A DNA stretch of 34,211 nucleotides from Catenovulum sp. 2E275 (GCF_025515275.1 NZ_JAOPFU010000043.1:1-34211), one strand, 5' to 3'; shown: positions 18,843-28,663, numbered from the stretch's first letter. Numbers and translations are program-made. The notes: generated from the sequence alone by a model not told the origin.

Positions 18843-20539
18843 TGAGCGAAAAGAAACTAGCAGCCAACGAATACATTAAAGTTAACAGTAACTATCTGCG
18901 CGGTACGCTTGAAGAAAGTTTGGCGAATCAGGTAACAGGTGCCGTTGCTGATGACGATACGCAGTTAACAAAATTCCACGGTTTTTATATGCAGGATGAC
19001 CGTGATATTCGTAACGAGCGTAAAAAACAAAAGTTAGAACCTAAGCATACATTTATGTTACGTGCCCGTGTTCCGGGTGGGGTAATTGATATGCAACAAT
19101 GGTTAGCAATTGACGAAATTGCACACGACTTAACAGATTACAACTCAATTCGTTTAACCACGCGTCAAACGTTCCAATACCACGGTATTTTAAAGCGTAA
19201 TTTAAAGCCGTTAATTAAAGGTTTGTATCAGGTTAAGTTAGACTCAATTGCCGCTTGTGGTGACGTAAACCGTAACGTAATGGCAACCACTAACCCGATT
19301 CAAACACAACTTCAAAAAGAAGTTCATGAATGGTCAGTTAAAATTTCTGAGCATTTATTACCAAAAACTCGCGCGTACTACGAGTTATGGTTAGATGAAG
19401 AAAAAGTTGAAGTGGGTGCAGACGTTGAGCAAGAGCCAGTTTATGGCCGCACTTATTTACCACGTAAATTTAAAATCGCCGTTGCTGTACCACCGTATAA
19501 CGACGTTGATATCAGCGCAAACGATTTAAGCTTTATCGCAATTGAAGACGAAAATGGCGGTTTAGCTGGATTTAACGTTGCAGCTGGTGGCGGTATGGGT
19601 TCAACTCATGGTGATGTAAATACATATCCTCAGTTAACTCGCGTATTAGGTTTCTGTAAAGTTGAAGATACGTTAGCCTTTGCTCAAGCAGTTATGTTAA
19701 CTCAACGTGATAATGGTAACCGCTACGACAGAAAACGTGCGCGTACTAAATACACTGTTGATGATATGGGCGTGGATGCGTTTCGCGCTGCAACCGAAGT
19801 TCACGCAGGCATTAAATTTGAACCGGCTCGCCCGTACGAATTTACCAGTCAGGCGGACCGTTTTGGTTGGGTTGAAGACATTAATGGCAACTGGCATTTA
19901 ACTGTGTTTTTAGAAGCTGGCCGTATTGTTGATGACGAAGGCCGCACAGTAAAAACCGGTTTACGTGAAATTGCGAAAGTTCACAAAGGTGAATATCGCA
20001 TGACAGCCAACCAAAACATTATGATTGCTAATGTTGCACCAGCAGACAAAGCTGAAATTGAAGGCATGGCTCGTAAATTTGGTTTATTAGGTAAAGTATT
20101 ATCACCTATTATGCTAAACAGCATTGCCTGTGTTGCGCTACCAACTTGTGCATTAGCGATGGCTGAGTCAGAACGTTATTTGCCACGTTTAATTGAAAAA
20201 ATTGACGTATTAGCACAAAAACATAATGTGGGCGATCAAGAAATTGTAACCCGTATGACAGGTTGTCCAAACGGTTGTGGCCGTCCTTTCCTAGCTGAAA
20301 TCGGCTTTGTTGGTAAAGGTCCGGGTAAATACAACATGTATCTTGGTGCAGATGGTAAAGGCACACGCTTAAACCAAATGTATAAAGAAAACATTGGTGA
20401 AGAAGAAATTTTAACAGAGCTTGACGGCTTACTAGGTCGCTACAGCAAAGAGCGCGAATCTAACGAACGATTTGGTGACTTTGTTGTGCGCATTGGTGCG
20501 GTTAAAGCAGTTTATGACGGTCGAGAGTTTCATGCCTGA
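18842..20539 (+). CDS. cysI: Sulfite reductase hemoprotein (beta) subunit
   Basis: CysI carries out the six-electron reduction of sulfite to sulfide using siroheme and a [4Fe-4S] cluster, with electrons from CysJ. The 565 residues match the usual length. Cluster ligands are C430 and C436 (CVALPTC) and C475 and C479 ([10 protein letters not shown]), the CX5C...CX3C arrangement shared by sulfite and nitrite reductases. The N-terminal [11 protein letters not shown] segment binds siroheme in relatives. The gene starts inside the cysJ stop (TAATG) and its last 8 bases overlap the cysH start, so the three genes form one tight operon. The siroheme comes from the product of cysG about 1 kb downstream. 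Confidence 0.97.
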   Translation: MSEKKLAANEYIKVNSNYLRGTLEESLANQVTGAVADDDTQLTKFHGFYMQDDRDIRNERKKQKLEPKHTFMLRARVPGGVIDMQQWLAIDEIAHDLTDYNSIRLTTRQTFQYHGILKRNLKPLIKGLYQVKLDSIAACGDVNRNVMATTNPIQTQLQKEVHEWSVKISEHLLPKTRAYYELWLDEEKVEVGADVEQEPVYGRTYLPRKFKIAVAVPPYNDVDISANDLSFIAIEDENGGLAGFNVAAGGGMGSTHGDVNTYPQLTRVLGFCKVEDTLAFAQAVMLTQRDNGNRYDRKRARTKYTVDDMGVDAFRAATEVHAGIKFEPARPYEFTSQADRFGWVEDINGNWHLTVFLEAGRIVDDEGRTVKTGLREIAKVHKGEYRMTANQNIMIANVAPADKAEIEGMARKFGLLGKVLSPIMLNSIACVALPTCALAMAESERYLPRLIEKIDVLAQKHNVGDQEIVTRMTGCPNGCGRPFLAEIGFVGKGPGKYNMYLGADGKGTRLNQMYKENIGEEEILTELDGLLGRYSKERESNERFGDFVVRIGAVKAVYDGREFHA

Positions 20540-21278
20540 TATTGATTATCGAGCCTTATTAACAGCAGATAAATCAGAGCAAGACGAAATTTTAGCTAAG
20601 GTAAATGCTGAGCTTGAAACATTGAATGCGCAACAGCGTGTTCAATGGGCTGCTAAGCATTTGCCCGGCAATCAAATATTATCGTCCAGCTTTGGTATTC
20701 AAGCTGCGGTAATGTTAAATCTGGTAAACAGCGAAATAAAAGATATTCCGGTCGTATTAACCGATACCGGTTATTTATTTCCTGAAACTTATGAATTTAT
20801 TGATCAGTTAACCGAAAGACTGAAGCTAAATTTAAAAGTGTATCAGGCAAACATTAGCGCCGCATGGCAAGAGCAACGTTTTGGCAAACTTTGGGAACAA
20901 GGTATTGAAGGTATTGAAAAATACAATCAAATCAACAAAGTTGAACCAATGAAACGTGCGCTTGAAGAGTTGCAAACTGAGGTTTGGTACACGGGTTTGC
21001 GCCGCGACCAAGCCAGCAGCCGCGCTAACTTACCGGTTTTACAAATTAGTGCCGGACGTTATAAATTTTATCCAATTATTGACTGGACAAACAAAGACGT
21101 CCATTACTATTTAAAAGATCATAACCTGCCTTACCATCCACTTTGGGATATGGGTTATGTTTCAGTAGGTGACTGGCATACCTCTCGCCCACTTGAACTG
21201 GGTATGACCGAAGAAGAAACTCGCTTTTTTGGTTTAAAACGCGAGTGTGGTCTGCACGAAGGTGGCAGTGGTATTTAA
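20532..21278 (+). CDS. cysH: Phosphoadenylyl-sulfate (PAPS) reductase
   Basis: CysH reduces PAPS to sulfite with thioredoxin, supplying the substrate of CysJI. The 248-residue length is typical. Visible family features are [15 protein letters not shown] with the substrate-binding fold, [13 protein letters not shown], the [11 protein letters not shown] loop, and the C-terminal catalytic cysteine in [10 protein letters not shown]. Only this cysteine is seen and the extra CC motifs of APS reductases are missing, so PAPS rather than APS is the expected substrate. I chose the ATG at 20532, preceded by GAGAG. An in-frame ATG at 20472 would add 20 residues that lie wholly within cysI and do not match the family. 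Confidence 0.96.
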   Translation: MPDIDYRALLTADKSEQDEILAKVNAELETLNAQQRVQWAAKHLPGNQILSSSFGIQAAVMLNLVNSEIKDIPVVLTDTGYLFPETYEFIDQLTERLKLNLKVYQANISAAWQEQRFGKLWEQGIEGIEKYNQINKVEPMKRALEELQTEVWYTGLRRDQASSRANLPVLQISAGRYKFYPIIDWTNKDVHYYLKDHNLPYHPLWDMGYVSVGDWHTSRPLELGMTEEETRFFGLKRECGLHEGGSGI

Positions 21279-21300
21279 CCTGCCCTTTTAGCCAAAATTA

Positions 21301-21333
21301 AAAAACGCCCGCGCCACAAGCCCGGGCGTTTTT
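21301..21333 (+). terminator. Strong rho-independent terminator of cysJIH
   Basis: The arms 21301-21311 (AAAAACGCCCG) and 21323-21333 (CGGGCGTTTTT) pair perfectly over 11 bp. The GC core and T-run are those of a classical intrinsic terminator. It lies 22 bp after the cysH stop. The A-rich left arm means it could also work on the other strand. Confidence 0.9.
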
Positions 21334-21413
21334 ATTTGTAAAGCCATTAATTTCTTTGGTCTGTCGGGAACAAAAACCTGTCGTGCGAAACAAAACACCC
21401 GTTCGGTTACTAT

Positions 21414-21429
21414 TCGAGCTTTAGCTCGA
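21414..21429. repeat. Near-perfect palindrome TCGAGCTTTAGCTCGA
   Basis: Two 7-base arms (TCGAGCT and AGCTCGA) flank a 2-base centre in the gap between the cysH terminator and cysG. It is too short-looped and lacks a T-run for termination. It may be an operator or part of a dispersed repeat. No function is assigned. Confidence 0.45.
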
Positions 21430-21469
21430 TTCTCAAAATAAAAAACCAAACCACCAAAATCATTATTTC

Positions 21470-21478
21470 TGATATACT
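21470..21478 (+). promoter_or_regulatory. Candidate extended -10 promoter of cysG
   Basis: The sequence TGATATACT carries the extended -10 pattern TGnTATACT, 38 bp upstream of the cysG ATG. There is no good -35 hexamer at normal spacing, which an extended -10 element can offset. Together with the terminator upstream it suggests cysG is transcribed separately from cysJIH. Confidence 0.45.
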
Positions 21479-21516
21479 GACTTCGCTTATCTGCTTGATT
21501 GTAAAAGGGTTCACCA

Positions 21517-22938
21517 ATGGAACAATTTCCAATATTTTTAAACTTAACCAATTTTCCTTGTGCTGTAATTGGTGGCGGTGATGTCGCCTACAGAAAAGCC
21601 AGCGCCTTAATCAAAGCTCAGGCTGAGTTAACAATTATTGCGCCAAAAATATGTGATGAATTGGTGGAATTAGTTCAGCAGCATAATATTAATTTAATTC
21701 AAAAAAACTATGATTCAAACTTGATAAAAGACATGCGTTTGGTCGTTGCTGCAACAGATGATGAAACCGTAAATGCAGAGATTTATCAGTATTGTGAAGC
21801 CAACAAAATTTTAATTAACACGGTAGACTCACCAGCTTATTGTCGTTATACCACACCATCCATTGTTGACCGTTCACCCATTTTAATTGCGATCTCATCT
21901 GCCGGTATGAGTCCGGTTTTAGCTCGACGAATTCGCGCAACAATTGAATCTAGCTTACCACAAGCATTAGGAGAAATAGCTCAATATGCAGGTTCGTTAC
22001 GCAGTCGGGTAAAGCAAAAATTTAAAACAATTGAACAGCGCCGTATGTTTTGGGAAAACTTTTTTTCAAGCTCAATTGTCAGTCGTTTTCGTCAACTCAA
22101 AACTGAACAAAAAGAACAAATAGTGGCCGACTTAATGAATGGTGAAACAGCGCAAGGCGAAGTTTGGTTAGTTGGTGCAGGCCCGGGGGATGAAGAACTA
22201 TTAACCATCAAAGCACTTCAAAAAATGCAGCTTGCCGATGTTATTGTTTACGATCGCCTGATTTCACAAAAAACTTTAGATTTAGCACGTAAAGATGCTG
22301 ACTTTATCTGTGTTGGTAAACAAAAAAATTACCATTTAAAGCAACAAGAAGAGATCAACGACTTATTGGTTAGGCTAGCCAAAGCCGGTAAAAAAGTATG
22401 CCGCTTAAAAGGTGGTGATCCGTTTATATTTGGCAGAGGCGGTGAAGAACTCGAAACTTTAGTTCAGCACCAAATTCCATTCCAAGTGATTCCTGCAGTT
22501 ACCGCAGCCGCGGGTTGTGCAAGTTATGCTGGCATACCTTTAACGCATAGAGATTATGCACGTAAAGTGGTGTTTGTGACCGGCCAAAACAGTAAAGAAG
22601 GCGATCATCCTGATTGGCAAGCTTTGGTTCGCCCTTATCAAACTTTAGTCATTTACATGGGATTAACCCGCGCAGATTTAATTAAAACTGAGCTAATTAA
22701 TCATGGTATGGACAAAAATATGCCGGTCGCCATTGTAGAAAAAGGGACAACCCCGGAGCAAAAAGTACATATCACTGATTTAAATGGCCTGCCACAATTG
22801 GCAGAGCAAAATAAAGTAGGCTCACCTGCCCTATTAATTATTGGCGATGTCGTAAAACTGGCTGGTAAATTAAACTGGTTTAACCCAGATGAAGTAGAAG
22901 AAGGCTCAAGCACTTTTAATACTTATATCAAACCCTAA
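21517..22938 (+). CDS. cysG: Siroheme synthase (precorrin-2 dehydrogenase/ferrochelatase plus uroporphyrinogen-III methyltransferase)
   Basis: This bifunctional fusion makes siroheme from uroporphyrinogen III. The N-terminal half (about 1-205) has the NAD-binding AVIGGGDVAYRKA loop and the TPSIVDRSPILIAISSAGMS segment of the dehydrogenase/chelatase. The C-terminal half (about 215-460) is the SAM-dependent methyltransferase with VWLVGAGPGDEELLT, VIVYDRLIS, RLKGGDPFIFGRGGEE and VFVTGQ. The 473-residue length is standard. Its product is the prosthetic group of CysI, encoded about 1 kb upstream, which explains the location. The start ATG at 21517 matches the family N-terminus (MEQFPIFLNL). Confidence 0.97.
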   Translation: MEQFPIFLNLTNFPCAVIGGGDVAYRKASALIKAQAELTIIAPKICDELVELVQQHNINLIQKNYDSNLIKDMRLVVAATDDETVNAEIYQYCEANKILINTVDSPAYCRYTTPSIVDRSPILIAISSAGMSPVLARRIRATIESSLPQALGEIAQYAGSLRSRVKQKFKTIEQRRMFWENFFSSSIVSRFRQLKTEQKEQIVADLMNGETAQGEVWLVGAGPGDEELLTIKALQKMQLADVIVYDRLISQKTLDLARKDADFICVGKQKNYHLKQQEEINDLLVRLAKAGKKVCRLKGGDPFIFGRGGEELETLVQHQIPFQVIPAVTAAAGCASYAGIPLTHRDYARKVVFVTGQNSKEGDHPDWQALVRPYQTLVIYMGLTRADLIKTELINHGMDKNMPVAIVEKGTTPEQKVHITDLNGLPQLAEQNKVGSPALLIIGDVVKLAGKLNWFNPDEVEEGSSTFNTYIKP

Positions 22939-23069
22939 ACTGATGTTTTAATCGCTAACTTCAGCTCTGGATAAGAAATAATTGGATAAAAAATTAGCTA
23001 CCGTTTTCATTTAATTTTGAATGGTTAATTATTTGGAGTTCTCCATTTATGGCGTTCAAAGCGGCAGGT

Positions 23070-23094
23070 GTAAAACGGGCTAAAGCCCGCTTTA
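23070..23094. repeat. REP-like palindrome with CGGGCTAAAGCCCG core
   Basis: The 25-bp sequence reads GTAAA-a-CGGGCT-aa-AGCCCG-c-TTTAC, symmetric apart from one opposed base on each side. It lies in the convergent gap between cysG (plus) and the metallo-beta-lactamase-fold gene (minus). It resembles dispersed palindromes that act as terminators or REP elements. The rest of the 196-bp gap shows nothing else I can assign. Confidence 0.55.
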
Positions 23095-23134
23095 CAATGT
23101 GATCTCAACCACTCAGAGATTTATAGAAACGATA

Positions 23135-23884
23135 TTAGTACCATTTCAATAACTGAACTTTCACTTTAGAGCCTTCAGTCACTAATCGCTTAAATTTATC
23201 TACATCACTAAACCCATCCGTGCCACGGTAATGGTACGGAAAAACCATTTTAGGCTTCATTTGAATCACAGCATCAGCCGCTTGCTCAACTGTCATGGTG
23301 TAAGGTAAGTTCATGCAAATAAATGCATAATCAATTTTTTTAAGTGCGCGCATTTCAGGAACATCTTCTGTATCACCCGAAATATAAATTCGCTTACCCT
23401 GTGTATGAATCACATAACCGTTACCACGCCCTTTTTCATGATATTTAAGGCGATCTTCGGTCAGGTTATACATAGCCACAGCTTCAATGGTCAGTGATTT
23501 AAAATCAGTTTTTTCTTTATTATTAAGCACAGTAACATCTAAGCCAGTTAACTTTTCAGCAACTGCTTTAGGGGCAACGATTTGCGTTTTTTTACCTGCG
23601 AGTGATTTAACTAACTCTGGCTTTAAATGATCATAATGAATATCGGTGATTAAAATTAAATCGGGTTTAGGGAATTTTTCAAAGTCTGATTTTTTCCCAA
23701 CCGGATCAATATAAATGGTCAGGTTTTTAATTTGAGCAACAAACGTTGCATGAGATATAGCACTAAATTGTATATCATCCTGCTTAAAAACAGCGTCTGC
23801 CGCATAAGCAGATGAGCATAATAAAATACTCGCAAAGCTGATATAAGATAAATACTGCCGGCATGTTTTAACTAGCTGATTCAT
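23135..23884 (-). CDS. Periplasmic metallo-beta-lactamase-fold hydrolase (UlaG-like)
   Basis: The 249-residue protein starts with a clear signal peptide (hydrophobic 14-28, cleavage near AYA|A). It continues with a metallo-beta-lactamase fold of the L-ascorbate-6-phosphate-lactonase-like branch. Visible metal motifs are LITDIHYDHLKP, where the family HxHxDH has an Asp in the first position, then ISGDTEDVPEM and a late FPYHYRG histidine. The pattern is known from other periplasmic members. The substrate is unknown, so no symbol is given. A strong AAGGAG precedes the ATG at 23884. It is a single gene, convergent with cysG and divergent from yafJ. The 243-bp gap upstream holds no evident gene. 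Confidence 0.85.
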   Translation of the reverse strand: MNQLVKTCRQYLSYISFASILLCSSAYAADAVFKQDDIQFSAISHATFVAQIKNLTIYIDPVGKKSDFEKFPKPDLILITDIHYDHLKPELVKSLAGKKTQIVAPKAVAEKLTGLDVTVLNNKEKTDFKSLTIEAVAMYNLTEDRLKYHEKGRGNGYVIHTQGKRIYISGDTEDVPEMRALKKIDYAFICMNLPYTMTVEQAADAVIQMKPKMVFPYHYRGTDGFSDVDKFKRLVTEGSKVKVQLLKWY

Positions 23885-24127
23885 AAAATGCTCCTTGTTG
23901 TGGTGGGCTTATCCCAAGCAAAAATTTGGGGTCACACTAAATTATAACCAGTTGAAAATAAATTCAATTGCTTTGTATCGCATTTTTACCAAAGCTGGTT
24001 AACTTTTGTGATTTTAGTTCAATAAACCAGCAATAATATCGGCTCCCTTAGTTTGGCAGGCTAAAGGCTTGCCTTTATTTGGCTGATAATTAAAAATATC
24101 CGAGTGATTGATTAAGAGTAATAATAA

Positions 24128-24892
24128 ATGTGTGAATTATTGGGGATGTCGGCCAATGTGCCAACCGATATTTGTTTTAGCTTTTCTGGTTTAATTGAAC
24201 GAGGCGGCAATACTGGCCCGCATAAAGATGGCTGGGGCATTACCTTTTACGAAGGCAAAGGCTGTCGCACATTTAAAGATCCACTCCCGAGTTGTAAATC
24301 AGAAATTGCGAAATTAGTTAAAGCCTACCCAATAAAAAGTGTCTCGGTGATCAGTCATATCCGGCAGGGAAATCGTGGACGGGTTTGTTTGGAAAATACT
24401 CATCCGTTTACCCGTGAACTCTGGGGCAAAGAAATCACATTTGCCCACAATGGTCAGCTTTCTAATTATCAGGATTTAAAACCCGAGTTTTATCGTCCGG
24501 TTGGTAATACCGACAGTGAACTCGCTTTTTGCTGGCTGCTGGATAAAATTCGCCAAAAATACCCAACCAAACCGACAAGCATGGCCAGTGTGTTTCGTTA
24601 TGCAGCTAAACTTGCCAAAACCTTGCGGGAAAAAGGGGTATTTAATATGTTGCTCACCGATGGTGTTTATTTGCTAGCCTATTGCAGTAATAATTTACAT
24701 TGGCTTACCCGACGTGCACCTTTTGGTAAAGCCACCTTAATTGATGCCGAAATGGTGGTGGATTTTCAACAAGAAACCACCCCAAATGACATAGTCACTG
24801 TCATTGCAACCCGCCCGCTAACACATGATGAAAGCTGGCACAAAATGCAGCCGGGCGAATCTGTATTGTTTAAACTGGGTGAAAAAGTTTAG
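24128..24892 (+). CDS. yafJ: Class II glutamine amidotransferase, YafJ type
   Basis: This 254-residue protein is an N-terminal-nucleophile glutaminase domain standing alone. Cys2, exposed after removal of Met1, is the nucleophile. MCELLGMSANVPTDICFSF and GLIERGGNTGPHKDGWGI match the E. coli YafJ sequence nearly residue for residue. HIRQGNRG, ENTHPFTREL and FAHNGQLSNY supply the glutamine-binding and oxyanion elements. The acceptor of the released ammonia is not known. The start is fixed because Cys must be residue 2. No operon partner is evident; a convergent DUF2252 gene ends 13 bp away. Confidence 0.93.
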   Translation: MCELLGMSANVPTDICFSFSGLIERGGNTGPHKDGWGITFYEGKGCRTFKDPLPSCKSEIAKLVKAYPIKSVSVISHIRQGNRGRVCLENTHPFTRELWGKEITFAHNGQLSNYQDLKPEFYRPVGNTDSELAFCWLLDKIRQKYPTKPTSMASVFRYAAKLAKTLREKGVFNMLLTDGVYLLAYCSNNLHWLTRRAPFGKATLIDAEMVVDFQQETTPNDIVTVIATRPLTHDESWHKMQPGESVLFKLGEKV

Positions 24893-24905
24893 CTTGCCAT
24901 TCAAG

Positions 24906-26210
24906 CTAAGCCAGTTCTGTTTTAAACCATTGCCAATCTTCAATCACCTGCTGAGCATAATCATGAGCGGTTTGAATTAAGTCATCCTTTATTTGAGTTA
25001 AACTTTCAGCGACTTGTTGCTCAAAATAATGCGAACGGCGATCAGCTCTGGCATGTGCAAGCGCTAATACTTGTCCGCAAGCCTGAGCGTATTGACTAAA
25101 ATGAGCCGCCACATTGCCGGTTAATAAATCTTCAGGATCAATCCCCACTTTAGCATGATGGCGTGAGCGAATTAGCCAGTCTGCATTTTTCCAATATAAT
25201 CTGTCTAATACTAAATCTGGATTACGCTGCATGCGTTGCTGGCAAATTAATGTTAAATGCGCCGGAGTTAATGCATTTCGGCCACTTAAATTTGGAAAAT
25301 AAAACAATGGTGCGGCGGCTCTTTGCTGCTTAACCTCAACAATATGATACAAATGATGATTGTCGTAACGGTTAGTTTTACCCGGCCCAACTAATAAATA
25401 ATAACGCGCCATATTGTTAGAGCCAGTGCCTGCCCCTAAACGCAAAACAATGTCCACAATTACATCATCCACATAAGCCGATAATTTTTGTTTTACTTGC
25501 TGATAATCATCCATACTCAGCTTGGCAAATTTATCCGGTAAATCTTTAAAACTTAATTGGGCTTGGTTTAAATCGACCGCTTTTGCTAACGAGCTTTTTT
25601 GTGCAAATTTTTTACCTTTAGCGCTGCGTTTTTTAGCTTTTTTGTAAAAGGCAGATAAAAAATGCTCAGGCTCAAACTTATCTAATACAAACCGATAATT
25701 AATATTTTGCTCCACCAGCTTGGCAAGCATTTCACCATAAGCGGTTAAAAACTCAGTTTTTGCCAACCTAACCATAACGCTTTTATCTGTATACATTTGA
25801 TGATTAACAAGCTCAAACGCGGCTAACTCGATACTGACCAAAAAGCGGATTAAGTCCCAGCAAGCATGACCAATACAAGCATCGTCAAAATCATTAGGGG
25901 CAAATATCACATTATCGCCATGTGAACCTTCTTCACTAAAAAAACCAAAATTGGATAAATGACAATCACCGGTGATCATAGTCAGCGGCCACTGCTGCGC
26001 AGAATCTGGAAGTTTAATTAAATCACTTGCCAGATCATGATAAAAAACAGCAGCCGTTCCGCGATAAAACAAAAACGGAGACAAAGCCATTTTTTGGTGT
26101 TTGGCTAACAAGTTAGTCTTGTTTTGTGTAGCCTGACTACTTTGTCCATCTACCCTCAGCCCGTCTACCCGAATAAAAATTTGATTTAAATGCGCTGCTC
26201 TGTTTGCCAT
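24906..26210 (-). CDS. DUF2252 family protein
   Basis: This 434-residue soluble protein belongs to the DUF2252 family, which resembles kinase/aminoglycoside-phosphotransferase folds but has no settled function. Visible family marks are FLFYRGTAAVFYHDLA, the TGDCHLSNFGFF loop and APNDFDDACIGHACWDLIR, the latter two resembling the HGDxxxxN and DFDD catalytic and metal motifs of such kinases. The LGAGTGSNNMARYYLLVG segment is also typical. A Lys-rich stretch lies near 190-205. The ATG at 26210 is preceded by AGAGG at 8 bp. It is a single gene, convergent with yafJ. Confidence 0.88.
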   Translation of the reverse strand: MANRAAHLNQIFIRVDGLRVDGQSSQATQNKTNLLAKHQKMALSPFLFYRGTAAVFYHDLASDLIKLPDSAQQWPLTMITGDCHLSNFGFFSEEGSHGDNVIFAPNDFDDACIGHACWDLIRFLVSIELAAFELVNHQMYTDKSVMVRLAKTEFLTAYGEMLAKLVEQNINYRFVLDKFEPEHFLSAFYKKAKKRSAKGKKFAQKSSLAKAVDLNQAQLSFKDLPDKFAKLSMDDYQQVKQKLSAYVDDVIVDIVLRLGAGTGSNNMARYYLLVGPGKTNRYDNHHLYHIVEVKQQRAAAPLFYFPNLSGRNALTPAHLTLICQQRMQRNPDLVLDRLYWKNADWLIRSRHHAKVGIDPEDLLTGNVAAHFSQYAQACGQVLALAHARADRRSHYFEQQVAESLTQIKDDLIQTAHDYAQQVIEDWQWFKTELA

Positions 26211-26283
26211 TAAATTGGCCTCTGTAAAGTTAATTAAAATTTACGCTATGATTAAACTAATCCAATTTCACGAGAATAACACA

Positions 26284-26529
26284 ATGGACATCACTCAACT
26301 AACCCAGTTATTTATGTGGATGACAATCATCAACATCATTATTTTATTAGTCAGTACCATCGCCTCTGCCCTGCTAAAGAGTGTTATTTATCAACTCCAC
26401 GGTAAATTATTTAACCTTGACGAAAAACAAGTGAGTTTGGTGATTTATCAATACTTGGCACATTTTAAAGTTTTTATGATTGTATTTAATTTAACCCCTT
26501 ATTTAGCCCTCACAATCATTTATGGTTGA
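26284..26529 (+). CDS. Small two-helix inner-membrane protein (DUF6868-like)
   Basis: This 81-residue protein has a hydrophobic segment at about 12-36 (MWMTIINIIILLVSTIASAL), a short polar loop with YQLHGKLFNLDEKQVSL, and a second hydrophobic segment at about 57-78 ending FNLTPYLALTII. The pattern resembles the DUF6868 family of small membrane proteins of unknown function. I chose the ATG at 26284, which follows a GAGA site. An upstream ATG at 26215 would add 23 non-conserved residues and reach back almost to the divergent gene's start codon. It is 42 bp upstream of upp, whose likely promoter starts right after its stop. Confidence 0.75.
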   Translation: MDITQLTQLFMWMTIINIIILLVSTIASALLKSVIYQLHGKLFNLDEKQVSLVIYQYLAHFKVFMIVFNLTPYLALTIIYG

Positions 26530-26537
26530 GGTATAAT
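26509..26537 (+). promoter_or_regulatory. Candidate promoter of upp-uraA
   Basis: A perfect TATAAT lies at 26532-26537, just after the stop of the small membrane protein gene. CTCACA at 26509-26514 matches the -35 consensus at four of six positions with a 17-bp spacer. A transcript would have a leader of about 29 bases before the upp start. Confidence 0.55.
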
Positions 26538-26571
26538 TTTCATAAGATTAATCAGAAATAGCGGTAAAAAT

Positions 26572-27201
26572 ATGACATTAAAAGTAATTACACATCCATT
26601 AGTGCAACACAAGCTAGGATTAATGCGGGCACAAGGCATTAGCACAAAAAGCTTTCGTGAACTTGCTTCAGAGGTTGGCGCGTTATTAACCTATGAAGCA
26701 ACCAAAGATTTACCACTTGAAACTACCCAAATTACCGCATGGGATGGTAACCCCTTAGATGTTGAACATATTAAAGGTAAAAAAATTACTGTTGTGCCTA
26801 TTTTAAGAGCCGGTTTGGGAATGATGGATGGTGTTACCCAACTGATTCCAGCCGCTAAAGTCAGTGTAGTTGGCTTGCAACGTAATGAAGAAACATTAGA
26901 GCCAGTCCCCTATTTTGAAAAACTAGTCGGAAAAATTGATGAACGTATTAGCTTAGTGATTGACCCAATGCTGGCAACTGGCGGTTCGATGATCGCAACA
27001 ATTGATATGCTCAAAAAAGCAGGCTGTCAGCAAATTAAAGTGATTGTATTAGTAGCCGCGCCAGAAGGCGTTGAAAAAACCTTAGCGGCTCACCCGGATA
27101 TTGAAATATTCACCGCTGCGCTAGACAGCCATTTAAATGAAAAAGGCTATATTATTCCGGGCTTAGGTGATGCCGGAGATAAAATTTTCGGTACAGTTTA
27201 A
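26572..27201 (+). CDS. upp: Uracil phosphoribosyltransferase
   Basis: Upp converts uracil and PRPP to UMP in pyrimidine salvage. The 209 residues are the normal length. The PRPP-binding loop is [17 protein letters not shown] near residue 125-140, and the uracil-binding C-terminus [16 protein letters not shown] is conserved. The N-terminal [12 protein letters not shown] is typical. The start ATG at 26572 has only a weak ribosome-binding site. Its stop overlaps the start of the uracil permease gene by one base, so uptake and phosphorylation are produced together. Confidence 0.97.
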   Translation: MTLKVITHPLVQHKLGLMRAQGISTKSFRELASEVGALLTYEATKDLPLETTQITAWDGNPLDVEHIKGKKITVVPILRAGLGMMDGVTQLIPAAKVSVVGLQRNEETLEPVPYFEKLVGKIDERISLVIDPMLATGGSMIATIDMLKKAGCQQIKVIVLVAAPEGVEKTLAAHPDIEIFTAALDSHLNEKGYIIPGLGDAGDKIFGTV

Positions 27202-28427
27202 TGGCTAATCACTTTCATCCAAAAACAATATTAACTGGCGCTCAAATGCTTTTTGTTGCATTTGGCGCTTTAGTTTTAGTGCCTGTTTTAACCGGGCTTG
27301 ATCCAAATGTAGCCTTATTTACCGCTGGTGCAGGTACTCTAATTTTTCATTTTATTACCAAAAATCAGGTTCCGGTATTTTTGGCTTCATCATTTGCGTT
27401 TATCGCCCCAATTATTGCCAGTAAAGAGGTTTACGGTATACCAGCCACTATGGGGGGCTTATTATGTGCCGGCTTAACTTATATTTTGCTTAGTGCCTTA
27501 GTTAAATTAAAAGGGGTAGAAATTTTACATAAAATTTTGCCACCTGTGGTGGTTGGCCCTGTGATTATGGTTATTGGCTTAGCGTTAGCGCCCGTCGCAG
27601 TTAATATGGCACTGGGCAAAACCGGTGACGGCTCTGCGGTTTTAATTGAACAAAATAAAGCCATTTTATTAGCTATGACCTCCTTAATTGTGACTTTAAT
27701 TGTTGCGGTTTGGGCAAAAGGATTACTACGTTTATTGCCGATTTTATCCGGCATTATTGCAGGTTATTTATTAGCTTTAACAATGGGTTTAATCGACTTT
27801 AGTAGTGTAACCAATGCCAGCATAATCGCTGCACCTGCTTTTGTGGTGCCAGAATTTAAATGGCAGGCAATTTTATTTATGATCCCAGTAGCCATAGCGC
27901 CTGCGATTGAACATATCGGTGATATGATGGCGATAAGCCAAGTAGCCGGGAAAGATTTTTTGAAAAAACCCGGCTTGCACCGCACCTTACTTGGCGATGG
28001 CATTGCAACATCACTAGCGTCGTCATTAGGCGGCCCACCAAATACAACCTACTCAGAAGTAACTGGTGCAGTCATGCTCACCCGAAATTTTAATCCAAAA
28101 ATTATGTTATGGGCGGCTGTATTTGCCATCGTTTTAGCTTTTATTGGAAAAATGGGGGCTATTTTACAAACTATTCCGACACCAGTAATGGGTGGAATAA
28201 TGACCTTACTCTTTGGCTCAATCGCCGTAGTGGGTTTAAATACACTCGCAAAAGCCAATATCGATCTAACCGCGCCACGCAATTTAAGCATAATTGCATT
28301 AATTTTAGTGTTTGGCATTGGTGGCATGCAATTGGGTAATGCAGAATTTAGCCTACAAGGCGTTAGTTTATGCGCCATTATTGGCATTATCTTAAATTGG
28401 GTATTACCTTCAGCAAGCAAACATTGA
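27201..28427 (+). CDS. uraA: Uracil permease (uracil:proton symporter)
   Basis: This 408-residue inner-membrane protein of the nucleobase-cation-symporter-2 family carries hydrophobic segments along its whole length, consistent with 14 helices in a 7+7 repeat. Landmarks are QMLFVAFGALVLVPVLTG, the VFLASSFAFIAPI half-helix, PVAIAPAIEHIGDM with the substrate-binding Glu, and GGPPNTTYSEVTGAV. It imports uracil for the upstream-encoded Upp; the one-base overlap (TAATG) indicates coupling. A hairpin follows within 20 bp of the stop. Confidence 0.95.
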   Translation: MANHFHPKTILTGAQMLFVAFGALVLVPVLTGLDPNVALFTAGAGTLIFHFITKNQVPVFLASSFAFIAPIIASKEVYGIPATMGGLLCAGLTYILLSALVKLKGVEILHKILPPVVVGPVIMVIGLALAPVAVNMALGKTGDGSAVLIEQNKAILLAMTSLIVTLIVAVWAKGLLRLLPILSGIIAGYLLALTMGLIDFSSVTNASIIAAPAFVVPEFKWQAILFMIPVAIAPAIEHIGDMMAISQVAGKDFLKKPGLHRTLLGDGIATSLASSLGGPPNTTYSEVTGAVMLTRNFNPKIMLWAAVFAIVLAFIGKMGAILQTIPTPVMGGIMTLLFGSIAVVGLNTLAKANIDLTAPRNLSIIALILVFGIGGMQLGNAEFSLQGVSLCAIIGIILNWVLPSASKH

Positions 28428-28441
28428 GGTTTGTTTCTATT

Positions 28442-28473
28442 TGAGCACAGTGATGATTTATTCTCTGTGCTCA
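28442..28473 (+). terminator. Hairpin after uraA
   Basis: The arms 28442-28450 (TGAGCACAG) and 28465-28473 (CTGTGCTCA) pair perfectly over 9 bp around a 14-base loop. No T-run follows, so it may act as a weak terminator or as an mRNA 3'-end stabiliser. The remaining gap up to 28663 is AT-rich; apart from the hairpin I see nothing assignable in it. Confidence 0.55.
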
Positions 28474-28663
28474 CTATCTATAAATTCGTATAGAGTAACC
28501 TTACCTTTATTCATTTTCATTATGGGGTGATTATCATTTAAGTCCGATAAAACATTGCGATTTATTTTTTTTTGTATAAATATTTATCCACTGATTTTTA
28601 ATCAGCTCGACACATGGACGCGGTTTCAATAAGGAAAAATAATCACTAATAAAAGGTTTTAGA

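Noticed and set aside
18517-18876. 119-residue minus-strand frame across the cysJ/cysI junction
   Set aside because: It is antisense to two conserved genes and has no family signature.
20472-20531. Upstream ATG for cysH
   Set aside because: The extra 20 residues lie wholly inside cysI and do not match the cysH family N-terminus.
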